Below, piece by piece: positions 30,783 to 39,100 of a DNA stretch of 64,000 bases. The notes under the pieces are model-generated. The model was given only the letters and a program-made list of their open reading frames with translations. It did not search any database and was not told the origin of the DNA. The stretch's first letter is position 1, and each line of letters opens with the position of its first letter. The translations under genes and the position numbers were made by a program. Source of the DNA: Phreatobacter sp. (GTDB lineage Bacteria > Pseudomonadota > Alphaproteobacteria > Rhizobiales > Phreatobacteraceae); assembly GCF_027532945.1 (NCBI RefSeq), contig NZ_JAPZTZ010000021.1, positions 40,415-104,414 of the forward strand, written 5' to 3'.

Positions 30783-31860
30783 GCGGCGACAGGCGCGTCA
30801 GGTGGCCCATCTTGCGGCCGTCGCGCTGGTCGCGCTTGCCGTAGAGATGGAGCACCGCGCCTTCTTCCGCCGCGATCCGCCGCCAGTCCTCGACATCGGC
30901 GCCGATGAGATTGTGCATCACCGCATCGGAATGCCGGAGCGTCGAGCCGAGCGGCAGGCCGGCAACTGCCCGCATGTGGTTCTCGAATTGCGAGCAATGG
31001 CAGGCCGCTTCCGTCCAGTGTCCGGAATTGTGGACGCGCGGCGCCATCTCGTTGAGCAGCAGCCGGCCGTCTGCGGTGACGAAGAGCTCCACCGCCAGCA
31101 CACCGACATAATCGAGCTTCTGGGCGAGGACCGTGCCGACCAGCGCAGCCTTGGCAGCAAGAGACACGTCGATGGAAGCCGGCACCGTCGAGGTGCGCAA
31201 GATCCCGGCGCGGTGGACGTTCTCGACCGGGTCGTAATGGCGGATCTCGCCATCATGGCCGCGGACGATGAGGATGGAGATTTCGCGCTCGAAGGGCACG
31301 AAGGCTTCGAGAATGGCGGGCTGATTGCCGATAGCAGCGAGAGCCTTCGCGGGATCATCACCCTCGCGCATCACCACCTGGCCCTTGCCGTCATAGCCGA
31401 AGCGGCGGGTCTTCAGCACTGCCGACAGGCCGATCCGCTGGAGCGCCGCAGCGAGGTCCGCCACGCTGTCGATGGCGGCGAAATCCGGCACGTCGATGCC
31501 GCAGTCGCGCGCGAAGCTCTTCTCGATCACCCGGTCCTGCGACACGGTCAGCGCCATCGGGCCGGGCCGCACCGACAGGCGGCTCGATAGGAAATCGGCG
31601 GCCTTGGCCGGGACGTTCTCGAACTCGTAGGTGACGATGTCGACGTCCTCGGCAAAGCGCGCCAGCGCCATCTCGTCGGAATAGTCGGCCTCGGTGATGC
31701 GGCGGACGACGTCGAAGGCCGGGCTTTCCGGCTCCGGCGCATAGATCTGGCAGCGTAGGCCGAGCCGGGCGCCAGCAAGCGCCAGCATGCGCCCGAGCTG
31801 TCCGCCACCGAGAATGCCGATGATCTGGTCCGGCCCGACCGAACGATCAGATATCGTCAC
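30769..31860 (-). CDS. purK: N5-carboxyaminoimidazole ribonucleotide synthase PurK
   Basis: PurK is the ATP-grasp enzyme that makes N5-CAIR from AIR, bicarbonate and ATP in purine synthesis. The 363-residue protein has the N-terminal [16 protein letters not shown] loop, YEFENVPA, the ATP-binding [14 protein letters not shown] and the C-terminal [14 protein letters not shown] block with the metal-binding residues. It is the downstream partner of purE, with a 14-base overlap, and ends inside the 3' end of the convergent EamA gene. Confidence 0.97.
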   Translation of the reverse strand: MTISDRSVGPDQIIGILGGGQLGRMLALAGARLGLRCQIYAPEPESPAFDVVRRITEADYSDEMALARFAEDVDIVTYEFENVPAKAADFLSSRLSVRPGPMALTVSQDRVIEKSFARDCGIDVPDFAAIDSVADLAAALQRIGLSAVLKTRRFGYDGKGQVVMREGDDPAKALAAIGNQPAILEAFVPFEREISILIVRGHDGEIRHYDPVENVHRAGILRTSTVPASIDVSLAAKAALVGTVLAQKLDYVGVLAVELFVTADGRLLLNEMAPRVHNSGHWTEAACHCSQFENHMRAVAGLPLGSTLRHSDAVMHNLIGADVEDWRRIAAEEGAVLHLYGKRDQRDGRKMGHLTRLSPLSRS

Positions 31861-32356
31861 GGGGATGCTCCGCGATCGCCGCCGTCTGGCGGGCGCGATA
31901 GGCGTCGAGGCGGTCGGCGAGCGCCGGATCGTTCAGCGCCAGCACGGCGGCCGCCAGCAGCGCGGCATTGATCGCGCCCGGCTTGCCGATGGCGAGCGTG
32001 CCGACGGGAATGCCGCCCGGCATCTGGACGATGGAATGGAGCGAATCGACGCCAGAGAGCGCCTTGCTCTCCACCGGCACGCCGAAGACCGGCAGCGGCG
32101 TTAGCGCCGCCGCCATGCCGGGCAGATGGGCGGCGCCACCGGCACCGGCGATGATGATCTTGAACCCGTTGTCGCGTGCCGATTTGGCGAAGCTGTAGAG
32201 CCGGTCGGGAGTGCGATGGGCCGAGACGATCCGCGCCTCGAAGCCGACGCCGAGCCCGTCGAGAACCTCGGCGGCATGGCGCATGGTCGCCCAGTCGGAC
32301 TGCGAGCCCATGATGATGGCGACGGGCTTCATCCCGTTCGCGGCCGTTCCCGGCAT
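31847..32356 (-). CDS. purE: N5-carboxyaminoimidazole ribonucleotide mutase PurE
   Basis: PurE (class I) converts N5-CAIR to CAIR, directly after PurK. The ATG at 32356 follows GGGGGAGG at 5 bases and gives 169 residues; the later in-frame ATG at 32332 lacks such a site. Signature elements are [18 protein letters not shown] and [14 protein letters not shown], with the active-site His in SAHRT. The upstream in-frame codons to 32437 are not coding. Confidence 0.97.
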   Translation of the reverse strand: MPGTAANGMKPVAIIMGSQSDWATMRHAAEVLDGLGVGFEARIVSAHRTPDRLYSFAKSARDNGFKIIIAGAGGAAHLPGMAAALTPLPVFGVPVESKALSGVDSLHSIVQMPGGIPVGTLAIGKPGAINAALLAAAVLALNDPALADRLDAYRARQTAAIAEHPRDDI

Positions 32357-32492
32357 CGACGCCTCCCCCGCGCGTCGGGGACCGACGGCATCCAGAAAGA
32401 AGCGCCGGAGAATAGGCAGACCCGGCGCGGCGGGCAAGATGGCCCGGCTGCGACCTTGGTGGAGGGGTTTGGGGCCTGCCTGACCACCCGCC

Positions 32493-32705
32493 TCAGGCGA
32501 TGATGTCGGGGGTCAGCAGGTCTTCGAGATAGGCGATCCGGTCGCGCAGAACGAGCTTGCGCTTCTTCAGCCGCTGGATCTGCAGGCGGTCGGCGACCTG
32601 CATCCGGGCGAGCGCGTCGATGGCGGCGTCGAGATCACGGTGCTCCTGCCTCAGCCGGTCAAGCTCGCTGAGGACCTCGCTCTCGTCGATTTCGCCGGAT
32701 GCCAT
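32493..32705 (-). CDS. YdcH/DUF465-family small protein (copy 1)
   Basis: This 70-residue protein is a two-helix coiled coil: [21 protein letters not shown] then [24 protein letters not shown], the DUF465 (YdcH) pattern, with an acidic N-terminus ([11 protein letters not shown]). The biochemical role of the family is unknown. It diverges from a second DUF465 gene across 216 bases, which must hold both promoters. Confidence 0.88.
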   Translation of the reverse strand: MASGEIDESEVLSELDRLRQEHRDLDAAIDALARMQVADRLQIQRLKKRKLVLRDRIAYLEDLLTPDIIA

Positions 32706-32921
32706 GATCGTGACCGCATGCTCTGCCGACGGCCAGGGACCCCGTCGCCTCGCACCATTATGCCGCCCGCGGGCGTGGATCGGCAAGGCGGTGCCAAACT
32801 CTGCCGGCCGTAACACAGCGTGATTTTACTTTGCCGTCGACAGGTCCACACTCGACTTCCGTCCGATGCGTTTCGGACTTTTTCCGAGGCTGTCGGCGTT
32901 CTCTGTCAGAAGGAGGAGTGG

Positions 32922-33098
32922 ATGAGCCTGCAGTCGCATCTCGCGGAACTCGTGAAGCGCCACGAAGCGCTCGACCGGGAACTGGCGGCCATTGTCGCCC
33001 GACCGTCGGCAGCGGATGAGGAAATCGCTGCGTTGAAGCGCCGGAAGCTGCTTCTCAAGGACCAGATCGAGCGTCTGAAGGGGTCCTCGGTCCACTGA
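32922..33098 (+). CDS. YdcH/DUF465-family small protein (copy 2)
   Basis: The 58-residue protein starts at the ATG preceded by AGGAGGAG at 4 bases, one of the strongest ribosome binding sites in the window. It consists of two helices, LAELVKRHEALDRELAAI and DEEIAALKRRKLLLKDQIERL, the DUF465 fold. It is shorter than its divergent neighbour and lacks the acidic N-terminal arm. The strong start suggests high expression. Function unknown. Confidence 0.88.
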   Translation: MSLQSHLAELVKRHEALDRELAAIVARPSAADEEIAALKRRKLLLKDQIERLKGSSVH

Positions 33099-33125
33099 GG
33101 CCAGCAGTCAGGAAATGAATTCAGG

Positions 33126-33160
33126 TGGCGGGTCCGACGCGTGTATCGCCGGGCCCGCCA
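33126..33160 (+). terminator. Rho-independent terminator after the DUF465 gene
   Basis: TGGCGGGTCCG and CGGGCCCGCCA form an 11-bp stem (one T-G wobble) with a 13-base loop, followed by TTGCCTTTTC. It ends transcription from 33098 and lies just before the convergent cytochrome b561 gene. Confidence 0.7.
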
Positions 33161-33178
33161 TTGCCTTTTCAGGGCTTC

Positions 33179-33730
33179 TCAGCCCCACATTCGCCGGAAC
33201 ACGCCGTCCTTGATGACGACGAGGTGCATCAGCGCGGCGCCGACATGCACCAGCACGAGGGCGCTCATCAGCAGTGCCCCGCCGAGATGAACCTTGTAGA
33301 TCGCGCTGCAGGTCGCCTCCGCACCGCGGAAGGGCAGCGTCACGTCGATCGTCCAGAACAGGTTGACCGGCCCGTAGCACATCGAGGTCGGCAGCCAGCC
33401 GGTGAACGGCACGAGGAAGATCAAGAGGTAGAGCAGGTGGTGGACGGCCGCCGAGGCCGCGCGCTGGAACCGCGTCAGGCTCGCCTCAGGCGGCGGCGTC
33501 CCCTGCGTGACCTTGAGGGCTACGCGCGCGATCGCCAGCAGCAGCACGATGAGGCCGAAGGACTTGTGCCACTCGTAGAGGCTGTCCTTCAGCGCCGGAT
33601 TGGCGCCGGGATTGGGTGGATAGGGAATGCTCGCCATGAACATCCCCACCGGCACGAGTCCGATGATCAGGGCGGCGGTGATCCAGTGGACGATGCGATG
33701 CGGCGTGGAATAGACGTCGGACTGCGCCAT
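33179..33730 (-). CDS. Cytochrome b561 (di-heme inner-membrane protein)
   Basis: The 183-residue protein has four membrane helices with heme-ligand histidines: RIVHWITAALII in helix 1, YEWHKSFGLIVLLLA in helix 2, and KVHLGGALLMSALVLVHVGAALMH in helices 3-4 (parts of one segment). It belongs to the bacterial cytochrome b561 group (YodB/CybB type), which moves electrons between quinone and a periplasmic acceptor or superoxide. The ATG at 33730 has GGAGG 5 bases upstream. It diverges from ribA. Confidence 0.92.
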   Translation of the reverse strand: MAQSDVYSTPHRIVHWITAALIIGLVPVGMFMASIPYPPNPGANPALKDSLYEWHKSFGLIVLLLAIARVALKVTQGTPPPEASLTRFQRAASAAVHHLLYLLIFLVPFTGWLPTSMCYGPVNLFWTIDVTLPFRGAEATCSAIYKVHLGGALLMSALVLVHVGAALMHLVVIKDGVFRRMWG

Positions 33731-33984
33731 GGCGACCTCCTGCCGGTGGGGCGGATCATGGGCGGCTGGCGCCGGCCTCGCAAGGGGCGGCTTGCGGCGG
33801 CCACGATCCGGTAACCTCCCAAGATCGGACGAGGAGACATCCGGCCCGATTGCTGCCACGATGAAGTCGGACGATTTTTTAGGCTCGCCTGATCCAAAAG
33901 GGCGAGATGGTACATACATGGATCGTGTCGTCGGCCGAATGCACGGCCTGTCGCGAACCAGGGCATGAGAGGCCCAATCTGACA

Positions 33985-35103
33985 ATGGTAACTTCCGGAA
34001 TTCTCGGCAGCGACGCCGATATCGTCCGGGCCCAGGTCGAGCGGGCCATTTCCGAGATGCGGGCGAGCCGCCCCGTCGTCGTCCGGCATGGTGACCGCGC
34101 GGTCATCGCCTACGGCGTCGACGGCATCGATATCGCTTCTGCCGAAGCCGCCGTCGCGCTCGGCACGGCCATGCCGCATCTTCTCCTTCCGGCCGCGCGC
34201 CTCCGCCGCCTCGGTCTCGATCGTACCCAGCCCGCGCGTGTCGCGCTGCCGCAGATCGCTGCTGCCCGTATCGAAGCCCTCGCCCTGACGATCGAGTCCC
34301 GCATCGACGCGCCGGTTTCCCCCGTCGACGACATCGACGAGGCAGCGCTTGAACTCGCCCGTCTCGCGCTGGTCGTCCCGGCTGTCGTGATGGTCCCGGT
34401 GCCGGCCGATGCCGTGCCGGCCCACCTGCTTGCCGTCGATGTCGACGGCGTCATGGCCTACCGCCGTCTCGAGGCGAAGGCGATCCGCATCGTCGGCCGC
34501 GCGCCGGTGCCGCTGGAAGGCGCGCCGGAGACCGATTTCGTCGTTTTCCGCGGTGGCGAGGGCCTGCGCGACCAGGTCGCCATTGTCATCGGCAAGGTCG
34601 ATCCGGCCAAGCCCGTGCCGGTGCGTCTGCACTCGGCCTGCCTCACCGGTGACCTTTTCGGGTCGCTGAAGTGCGATTGCGGCGACCAGCTGCGCGACAC
34701 CGTCCAGTGGATGGCGCGCAACGGCTCCGGCATCCTGCTCTATCTGGACCAGGAAGGCCGCGGCAACGGCATCGCCAACAAGATGCGGGCCTATCGCCTG
34801 CAGTCGCAGGGCTGGGACACCTATGACGCCGACGAGGTCCTCGGCTTCGACCTCGACCAGCGCCGCTTCGACTTCGCCGCCGAGATGCTGAAGCAGCTCG
34901 GCATTCGCTCGATCGACGTGATGACCAACAATCCCGTGAAGATCGCCGCCATGACCGAGGCGGGGATCGAGGTTCATGCGGAGCGCCGCGTCATCGGCCG
35001 CGCGACCGACGAGAACGTGCGTTATCTGACTTCGAAGCGGGACCGCGCCGGTCACGCCATCGACGCCGACGCGCTTCTGGCGAGCCTCGTCTCGCGCAAG
35101 TGA
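33985..35103 (+). CDS. ribA: GTP cyclohydrolase II RibA with extended N-terminal domain
   Basis: RibA opens GTP to the pyrimidine precursor of riboflavin. From the ATG at 33985 the protein has 372 residues, while plain RibA has about 200. The catalytic domain begins near residue 185. Zinc ligands are Cys219, Cys230 and Cys232 (spacing 11 and 2, as in E. coli), followed by DQEGRGNGIANK and MTNNPVKI. The N-terminal 180 residues resemble a degenerate DHBP synthase-type module, as in other alphaproteobacterial RibA proteins; the acidic motif needed for DHBP synthase is not evident. The 254-base gap upstream shows no FMN riboswitch. Confidence 0.93.
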   Translation: MVTSGILGSDADIVRAQVERAISEMRASRPVVVRHGDRAVIAYGVDGIDIASAEAAVALGTAMPHLLLPAARLRRLGLDRTQPARVALPQIAAARIEALALTIESRIDAPVSPVDDIDEAALELARLALVVPAVVMVPVPADAVPAHLLAVDVDGVMAYRRLEAKAIRIVGRAPVPLEGAPETDFVVFRGGEGLRDQVAIVIGKVDPAKPVPVRLHSACLTGDLFGSLKCDCGDQLRDTVQWMARNGSGILLYLDQEGRGNGIANKMRAYRLQSQGWDTYDADEVLGFDLDQRRFDFAAEMLKQLGIRSIDVMTNNPVKIAAMTEAGIEVHAERRVIGRATDENVRYLTSKRDRAGHAIDADALLASLVSRK

Positions 35104-35183
35104 CCGCCGGGACCTGATGTCTCGAAGACTGGCGGCGCCGGGGAGGCTGGGCTAAGACCCTGTCTCACCCACCGGCGCCGTCC

Positions 35184-37469
35184 ATGCCCCTTGCCCCGCC
35201 CGCGCCCTTTCGCCTCACCGCCGCCCTGCTGCTCTTCGCGGCCGGCTGGCTGGTCCTCGGCTGGCCCTGGCTCTCCGGCGCCGTGACAATCCCCTGGGAC
35301 GCCAAGGCCCACTGGTATCCGCATCTCGTCTTCGCGGCGCGCGCCATCCATGGTGGCCTTGGGGTGTCCTGGACACCGAACATTTTCGTGGGCTCGCCCG
35401 AGATCGCGGATCCCCAATCAGTCCTGTTCATTGCGCCGCTGATGGCGGTGGCCGCGCTTCTGCCACGGCCCGGCCTCCAGGCGATGGATATCGCCGTCTT
35501 CGCCATGCTCTTCGCCGGTGGCACGGGCCTTATCCTGCTCTTCCGTGACCGCGGCTGGCACTGGGGTGGCGCGGTCATTGCCGCGCTCGCCTTCGCCTTC
35601 GGCGCAGCGGCGAGCTGGCGCATCCAGCATCTCAGCCAACTCTTCTCCCTGTGCTGGTGGCCGATCGCCTGGTGGCTGCTCGACCGCGCCCTGCGCCGTA
35701 GCTCCATGTCCTACGGCCTTGCGGCGGGCCTCGTCGCCGGCCTCATGGTCCTCGGCCGCGACCAGGTGGCGATGCTGATCGCCTATCTCCTTAGCGCGAC
35801 GGTCGTCGTCCATTGGGTGTCGGCCGAGAACAAGCTGCGGACCTTCGCGAAGAGCCTCGGCCCGCTGATCGCCGCCACGCTGGTCGGCACCGCCGTCGTC
35901 GCCATCCCCGTGCTCATGTCGGCGCTGTGGGGGGCGGAATCGAACCGCGTGGTCATCGACGAGATCGGCGCGGGCCGCGGCTCGCTCCACCCAGCCTCGC
36001 TGCTCACCTGGGCCGTGGGCAATCTCTACGGCGCCGCCGGACCGCTCATGGAGCACTGGGGTCCACCAAGCCCGACCTGGGGCGATACCGGCCTCTTCTT
36101 CGCCCGCAACATGGGCGTGCTCTATGCGGGCGCCCTGCCGCTCCTCCTGGCTCTCGGCCTCATCCGCACCGGCGCGGCCTTCGACCGCGAGATTCGTTTC
36201 GTCACGCTCGCCCTCGCGGTGATGCTGCTCTATGCGCTCGGCTGGTACACGCCGGCCTTTCGCGGCTTCTGGCATCTGCCGGGCGTCGATCTCTTCCGCC
36301 GTCCCGCCGATGCGGTCTTCGTCATCGGCGGCCTCTTCGCCATCCTCGCCGGCTATGGCGCGCACCGGCTCCTCACCGGCACGCTCGCCACGACGTGGCG
36401 GTGGGAGGCTCTCGCATCAGCAGGGCTCGTCACGGCGGCAAGCGCGCTGATCGTCGCCAAGGGTGCGCCAGCCTCGGCATGGGTGGCCCTCGCCACAGCC
36501 GCAGCCTCCATTGGCGTGAGCCTGCTTCTGCTCGGGCTCGCCCGGCGGATTCCACCTGTCGCCGTGACGGCGCTGCTCGCCATCGTGCTCACAGCAGACC
36601 TGCGCCTCACCAATGGCCCGAGCGAATCCACGGCCCTGCCCCCGGCGAGCTACGCCATCCTCACCCACGGCGCCGACGATCCGGCCCTCGCCCTCATCCG
36701 CCGTCTCACCGTGCGTGACGGCGAGCGGCGTGACCGCGTCGAGCTCATCGGGCTTGGCTATGAATGGCAGAACGCCGCGTTGTCTCACGACCTCGAAGAC
36801 ATGCTCGGCTTCAATCCCGTGCGCTCGGCGGCCTACGCCAATCTCGTCGGCGCCGAGGACATCGCGGCCTTGCCGAACCAGCGTCGCTTCCCGCCCGCTT
36901 TCCCGTCCTATCGCTCTGATCTCGCCGACATTCTCGGCCTGCGCTTCATCGTGACCCGCGGCCCGTTGAGCGCGGTGGATCATCGCGCGCGCGAGGCCGA
37001 TTTCCCGCTCGCCGGCAGCGCCGGCGACATCCGCGTCTACGAGAACCGGCGCGCCCTGCCCCGTGTCTGGATCGCGCCGACCGCGATGGAGACCCCCGCC
37101 GACCTCGCGACATCAGGCGTTTCGGCCGGGCTCGACCCGCGCCGCACCGTGCTGCTGGAAGGACCCGTGCCGCGACCGCGCTCGGCCGGCGGCACGGCGC
37201 GCATCCTCGCCTATGGCAACGATACCGTCCGGATCGAGGCGCGCAGCACCGAAGGCGGCGTCCTTGTCCTCGCCGATGCCTGGCATCCCTGGTGGACCGC
37301 GACCGTGAACGGCCGCGAGGTACCGATCCGCCGCGCCTTCGGCATTGTTCGTGCGGTCGAGGTGCCGGCGGGTCTCGCCGAGGTCACCTTCACCTTCGAG
37401 CCGCTCGGCGGTCTCGTCCGGCAGATTCGCGAGCGCCTGGGCGCCCGCACTACCCCTCAGGCGCCGTAG
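35184..37469 (+). CDS. YfhO-like polytopic membrane protein
   Basis: The 761-residue protein has about 12 membrane helices in its first two-thirds and an extracytoplasmic region afterwards (about residues 480-745). Features of YfhO/GT-C-type glycosyltransferase-like proteins are the first loop with IPWDAKAHWYPH, the NIFVGSPEIADPQSVLF block and the C-terminal ADAWHPWWTATVNGREVPIRRA segment followed by FTFEPLG. I infer a role in decorating cell-surface polymers from a lipid-linked sugar; no sugar can be named. Its last 13 bases overlap hyuB, which runs the other way. Confidence 0.75.
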   Translation: MPLAPPAPFRLTAALLLFAAGWLVLGWPWLSGAVTIPWDAKAHWYPHLVFAARAIHGGLGVSWTPNIFVGSPEIADPQSVLFIAPLMAVAALLPRPGLQAMDIAVFAMLFAGGTGLILLFRDRGWHWGGAVIAALAFAFGAAASWRIQHLSQLFSLCWWPIAWWLLDRALRRSSMSYGLAAGLVAGLMVLGRDQVAMLIAYLLSATVVVHWVSAENKLRTFAKSLGPLIAATLVGTAVVAIPVLMSALWGAESNRVVIDEIGAGRGSLHPASLLTWAVGNLYGAAGPLMEHWGPPSPTWGDTGLFFARNMGVLYAGALPLLLALGLIRTGAAFDREIRFVTLALAVMLLYALGWYTPAFRGFWHLPGVDLFRRPADAVFVIGGLFAILAGYGAHRLLTGTLATTWRWEALASAGLVTAASALIVAKGAPASAWVALATAAASIGVSLLLLGLARRIPPVAVTALLAIVLTADLRLTNGPSESTALPPASYAILTHGADDPALALIRRLTVRDGERRDRVELIGLGYEWQNAALSHDLEDMLGFNPVRSAAYANLVGAEDIAALPNQRRFPPAFPSYRSDLADILGLRFIVTRGPLSAVDHRAREADFPLAGSAGDIRVYENRRALPRVWIAPTAMETPADLATSGVSAGLDPRRTVLLEGPVPRPRSAGGTARILAYGNDTVRIEARSTEGGVLVLADAWHPWWTATVNGREVPIRRAFGIVRAVEVPAGLAEVTFTFEPLGGLVRQIRERLGARTTPQAP

Positions 37470-39097
37470 ACCTTCGCGCCCTTCGGCGTGACCAGCCCCT
37501 CGGCGACATCCTTCTCGACGGCCTTGCGGTCGCGCTTCACCGGATCGCCGATGCCGCCGCCGCCGGGCGTCATCACCACCAGACGGTCGTCGGGCGGAAT
37601 GAGCTGGAAACCCTTGCCCTTCAGCACCTTCCCGGATTTCAGCGCCACCGCGCCGGCCGCGCCGTTCTTGCCGCCGTCGCGGCCGCGCGGCGGATGGTCG
37701 ATGCGGTCATAGGCAGCGAGCAGATCAAAGGGCTTGCCGATGCGGCTACCAACCTCGATGACCTGGCCAAGGCCGCCGCGCGTCGTGCCGGCGCCGCCGG
37801 AATCGACACGGAATTCCTTGCGCCAGAAGATCAGCGGCGTGATGGATTCGGCGATCTCCACCGGCGTGCCCTTGACGCCTGAAGGGTAGGCGGTGGCCGA
37901 CAGCCCGTCCTTCATCGGCCGGGCGCCGGTGCCCCCGTTCGAGGTCACCGCCATCATGAACCCGTAATTGCCGAGCCCCTCCTCGTCGGTCTGGCCGCGC
38001 ACATTGAGGTTCCACAGGCAGGACGTGCCTTCAGCCGGCACCCGCTCGGGGATGGCCTGGCGCAGCGCGCCGAAGACCACGTCCGGGAGCATCTGGCCGA
38101 TGATGTGGCGGGAGGCGACCGGCTTGGGTTTGAGCGCGTTGACGATCGTGTCGGGCGGTGCCGAGACGGTGAGCGGGCTCAAGGACCCCGCATTGTTCGG
38201 GATCTCCTTGCCGACGATACAGGCGAGGCCGAAGACGGTGTAGGCGGTGGTGTAGGCGAGCGGCACGTTGATGCCGCGCTTCGAGGCGGCGCCCGTGCCG
38301 GTATAGTCGACATGGATGCCGGCCTTGGTCACCTCCACGGTGCAGGCCAGCGTCACCGGCTCGTCGTAGCCGTCCACCGTCATGCTGTTGGACCACCTGC
38401 CCTTCGGCAGGCCGGCAATCGCCTCGAGCACCGCCGCCTTGGAGCGCGACAGGATATGCTTCGATAGAACGTCGAGGTCCTTCAGTCCGAACTCCTCCAT
38501 CATCTCCGAGAGGCGCTGGCAACCGACATCGTTGCAGGCGGCGAGCGAATAGACATCGCCCTCCGTGTCGATGGGCAGGCGCGTATTGGCGCGGATCATC
38601 GCCATCAGCGTCTCGTTGAGCTTGCCCTGGTCGGCAAGCTTCAGCAGGGGGATGTAGAGCCCTTCCATGAAGACGTCGGTGCCATCAGGCCCGAAGCCGA
38701 TGCCGCCGATGTCCATGATGTGGCTGGTGCAGGAGAACAGGCCCACGAGCTTACCGCGGTGGAAGGCCGGCGTTGTCAGCACGAAGTCGTTGAGGTGGCC
38801 GGTGCCCATCCAGGGGTCGTTGGTGACGTAGATGTCGCCCGGCTTCATCGACTCGACGGGGAAGGCCTTGATGAAGTGCTTGACGCTCTCGGCCATAGAA
38901 TTGACGTGGCCGGGCGTGCCGGTCACCGCCTGCGCCAGCATGTTGCCCTCGCGGTCGAAGACACCGGCGGAGAGGTCGCCCGCCTCGCGCACGATGGGCG
39001 AGAAGGCGGTGCGCAGCAGCACCTGCGCCTGTTCCTCCACCACCGCGATGAGGCGGTTCCACATGACCTGCAGTTCGATCTCGGTCAGCTTGGCCAT
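37457..39097 (-). CDS. hyuB: Hydantoinase B / oxoprolinase beta subunit
   Basis: HyuB is the catalytic partner of the ATP-dependent N-methylhydantoinase/5-oxoprolinase family. The 546-residue protein has the family N-terminus (ELQVMWNRLIAVVEEQAQVL, EAGDLSAGVFD), TNDPWMGTGHLNDFVL with metal-binding Asp/His, and the C-terminal Gly-rich MTPGGGGIGDP motif. It starts 3 bases after hyuA, so the two subunits are made from one message. Substrate could be N-methylhydantoin, hydantoin or 5-oxoproline. Confidence 0.95.
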   Translation of the reverse strand: MAKLTEIELQVMWNRLIAVVEEQAQVLLRTAFSPIVREAGDLSAGVFDREGNMLAQAVTGTPGHVNSMAESVKHFIKAFPVESMKPGDIYVTNDPWMGTGHLNDFVLTTPAFHRGKLVGLFSCTSHIMDIGGIGFGPDGTDVFMEGLYIPLLKLADQGKLNETLMAMIRANTRLPIDTEGDVYSLAACNDVGCQRLSEMMEEFGLKDLDVLSKHILSRSKAAVLEAIAGLPKGRWSNSMTVDGYDEPVTLACTVEVTKAGIHVDYTGTGAASKRGINVPLAYTTAYTVFGLACIVGKEIPNNAGSLSPLTVSAPPDTIVNALKPKPVASRHIIGQMLPDVVFGALRQAIPERVPAEGTSCLWNLNVRGQTDEEGLGNYGFMMAVTSNGGTGARPMKDGLSATAYPSGVKGTPVEIAESITPLIFWRKEFRVDSGGAGTTRGGLGQVIEVGSRIGKPFDLLAAYDRIDHPPRGRDGGKNGAAGAVALKSGKVLKGKGFQLIPPDDRLVVMTPGGGGIGDPVKRDRKAVEKDVAEGLVTPKGAKVYGA

Positions 39098-39100
39098 GGG

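Noticed and set aside
33731..33984. FMN riboswitch in front of ribA
   Set aside because: I looked for the conserved FMN aptamer blocks in the 254-base gap and found none.
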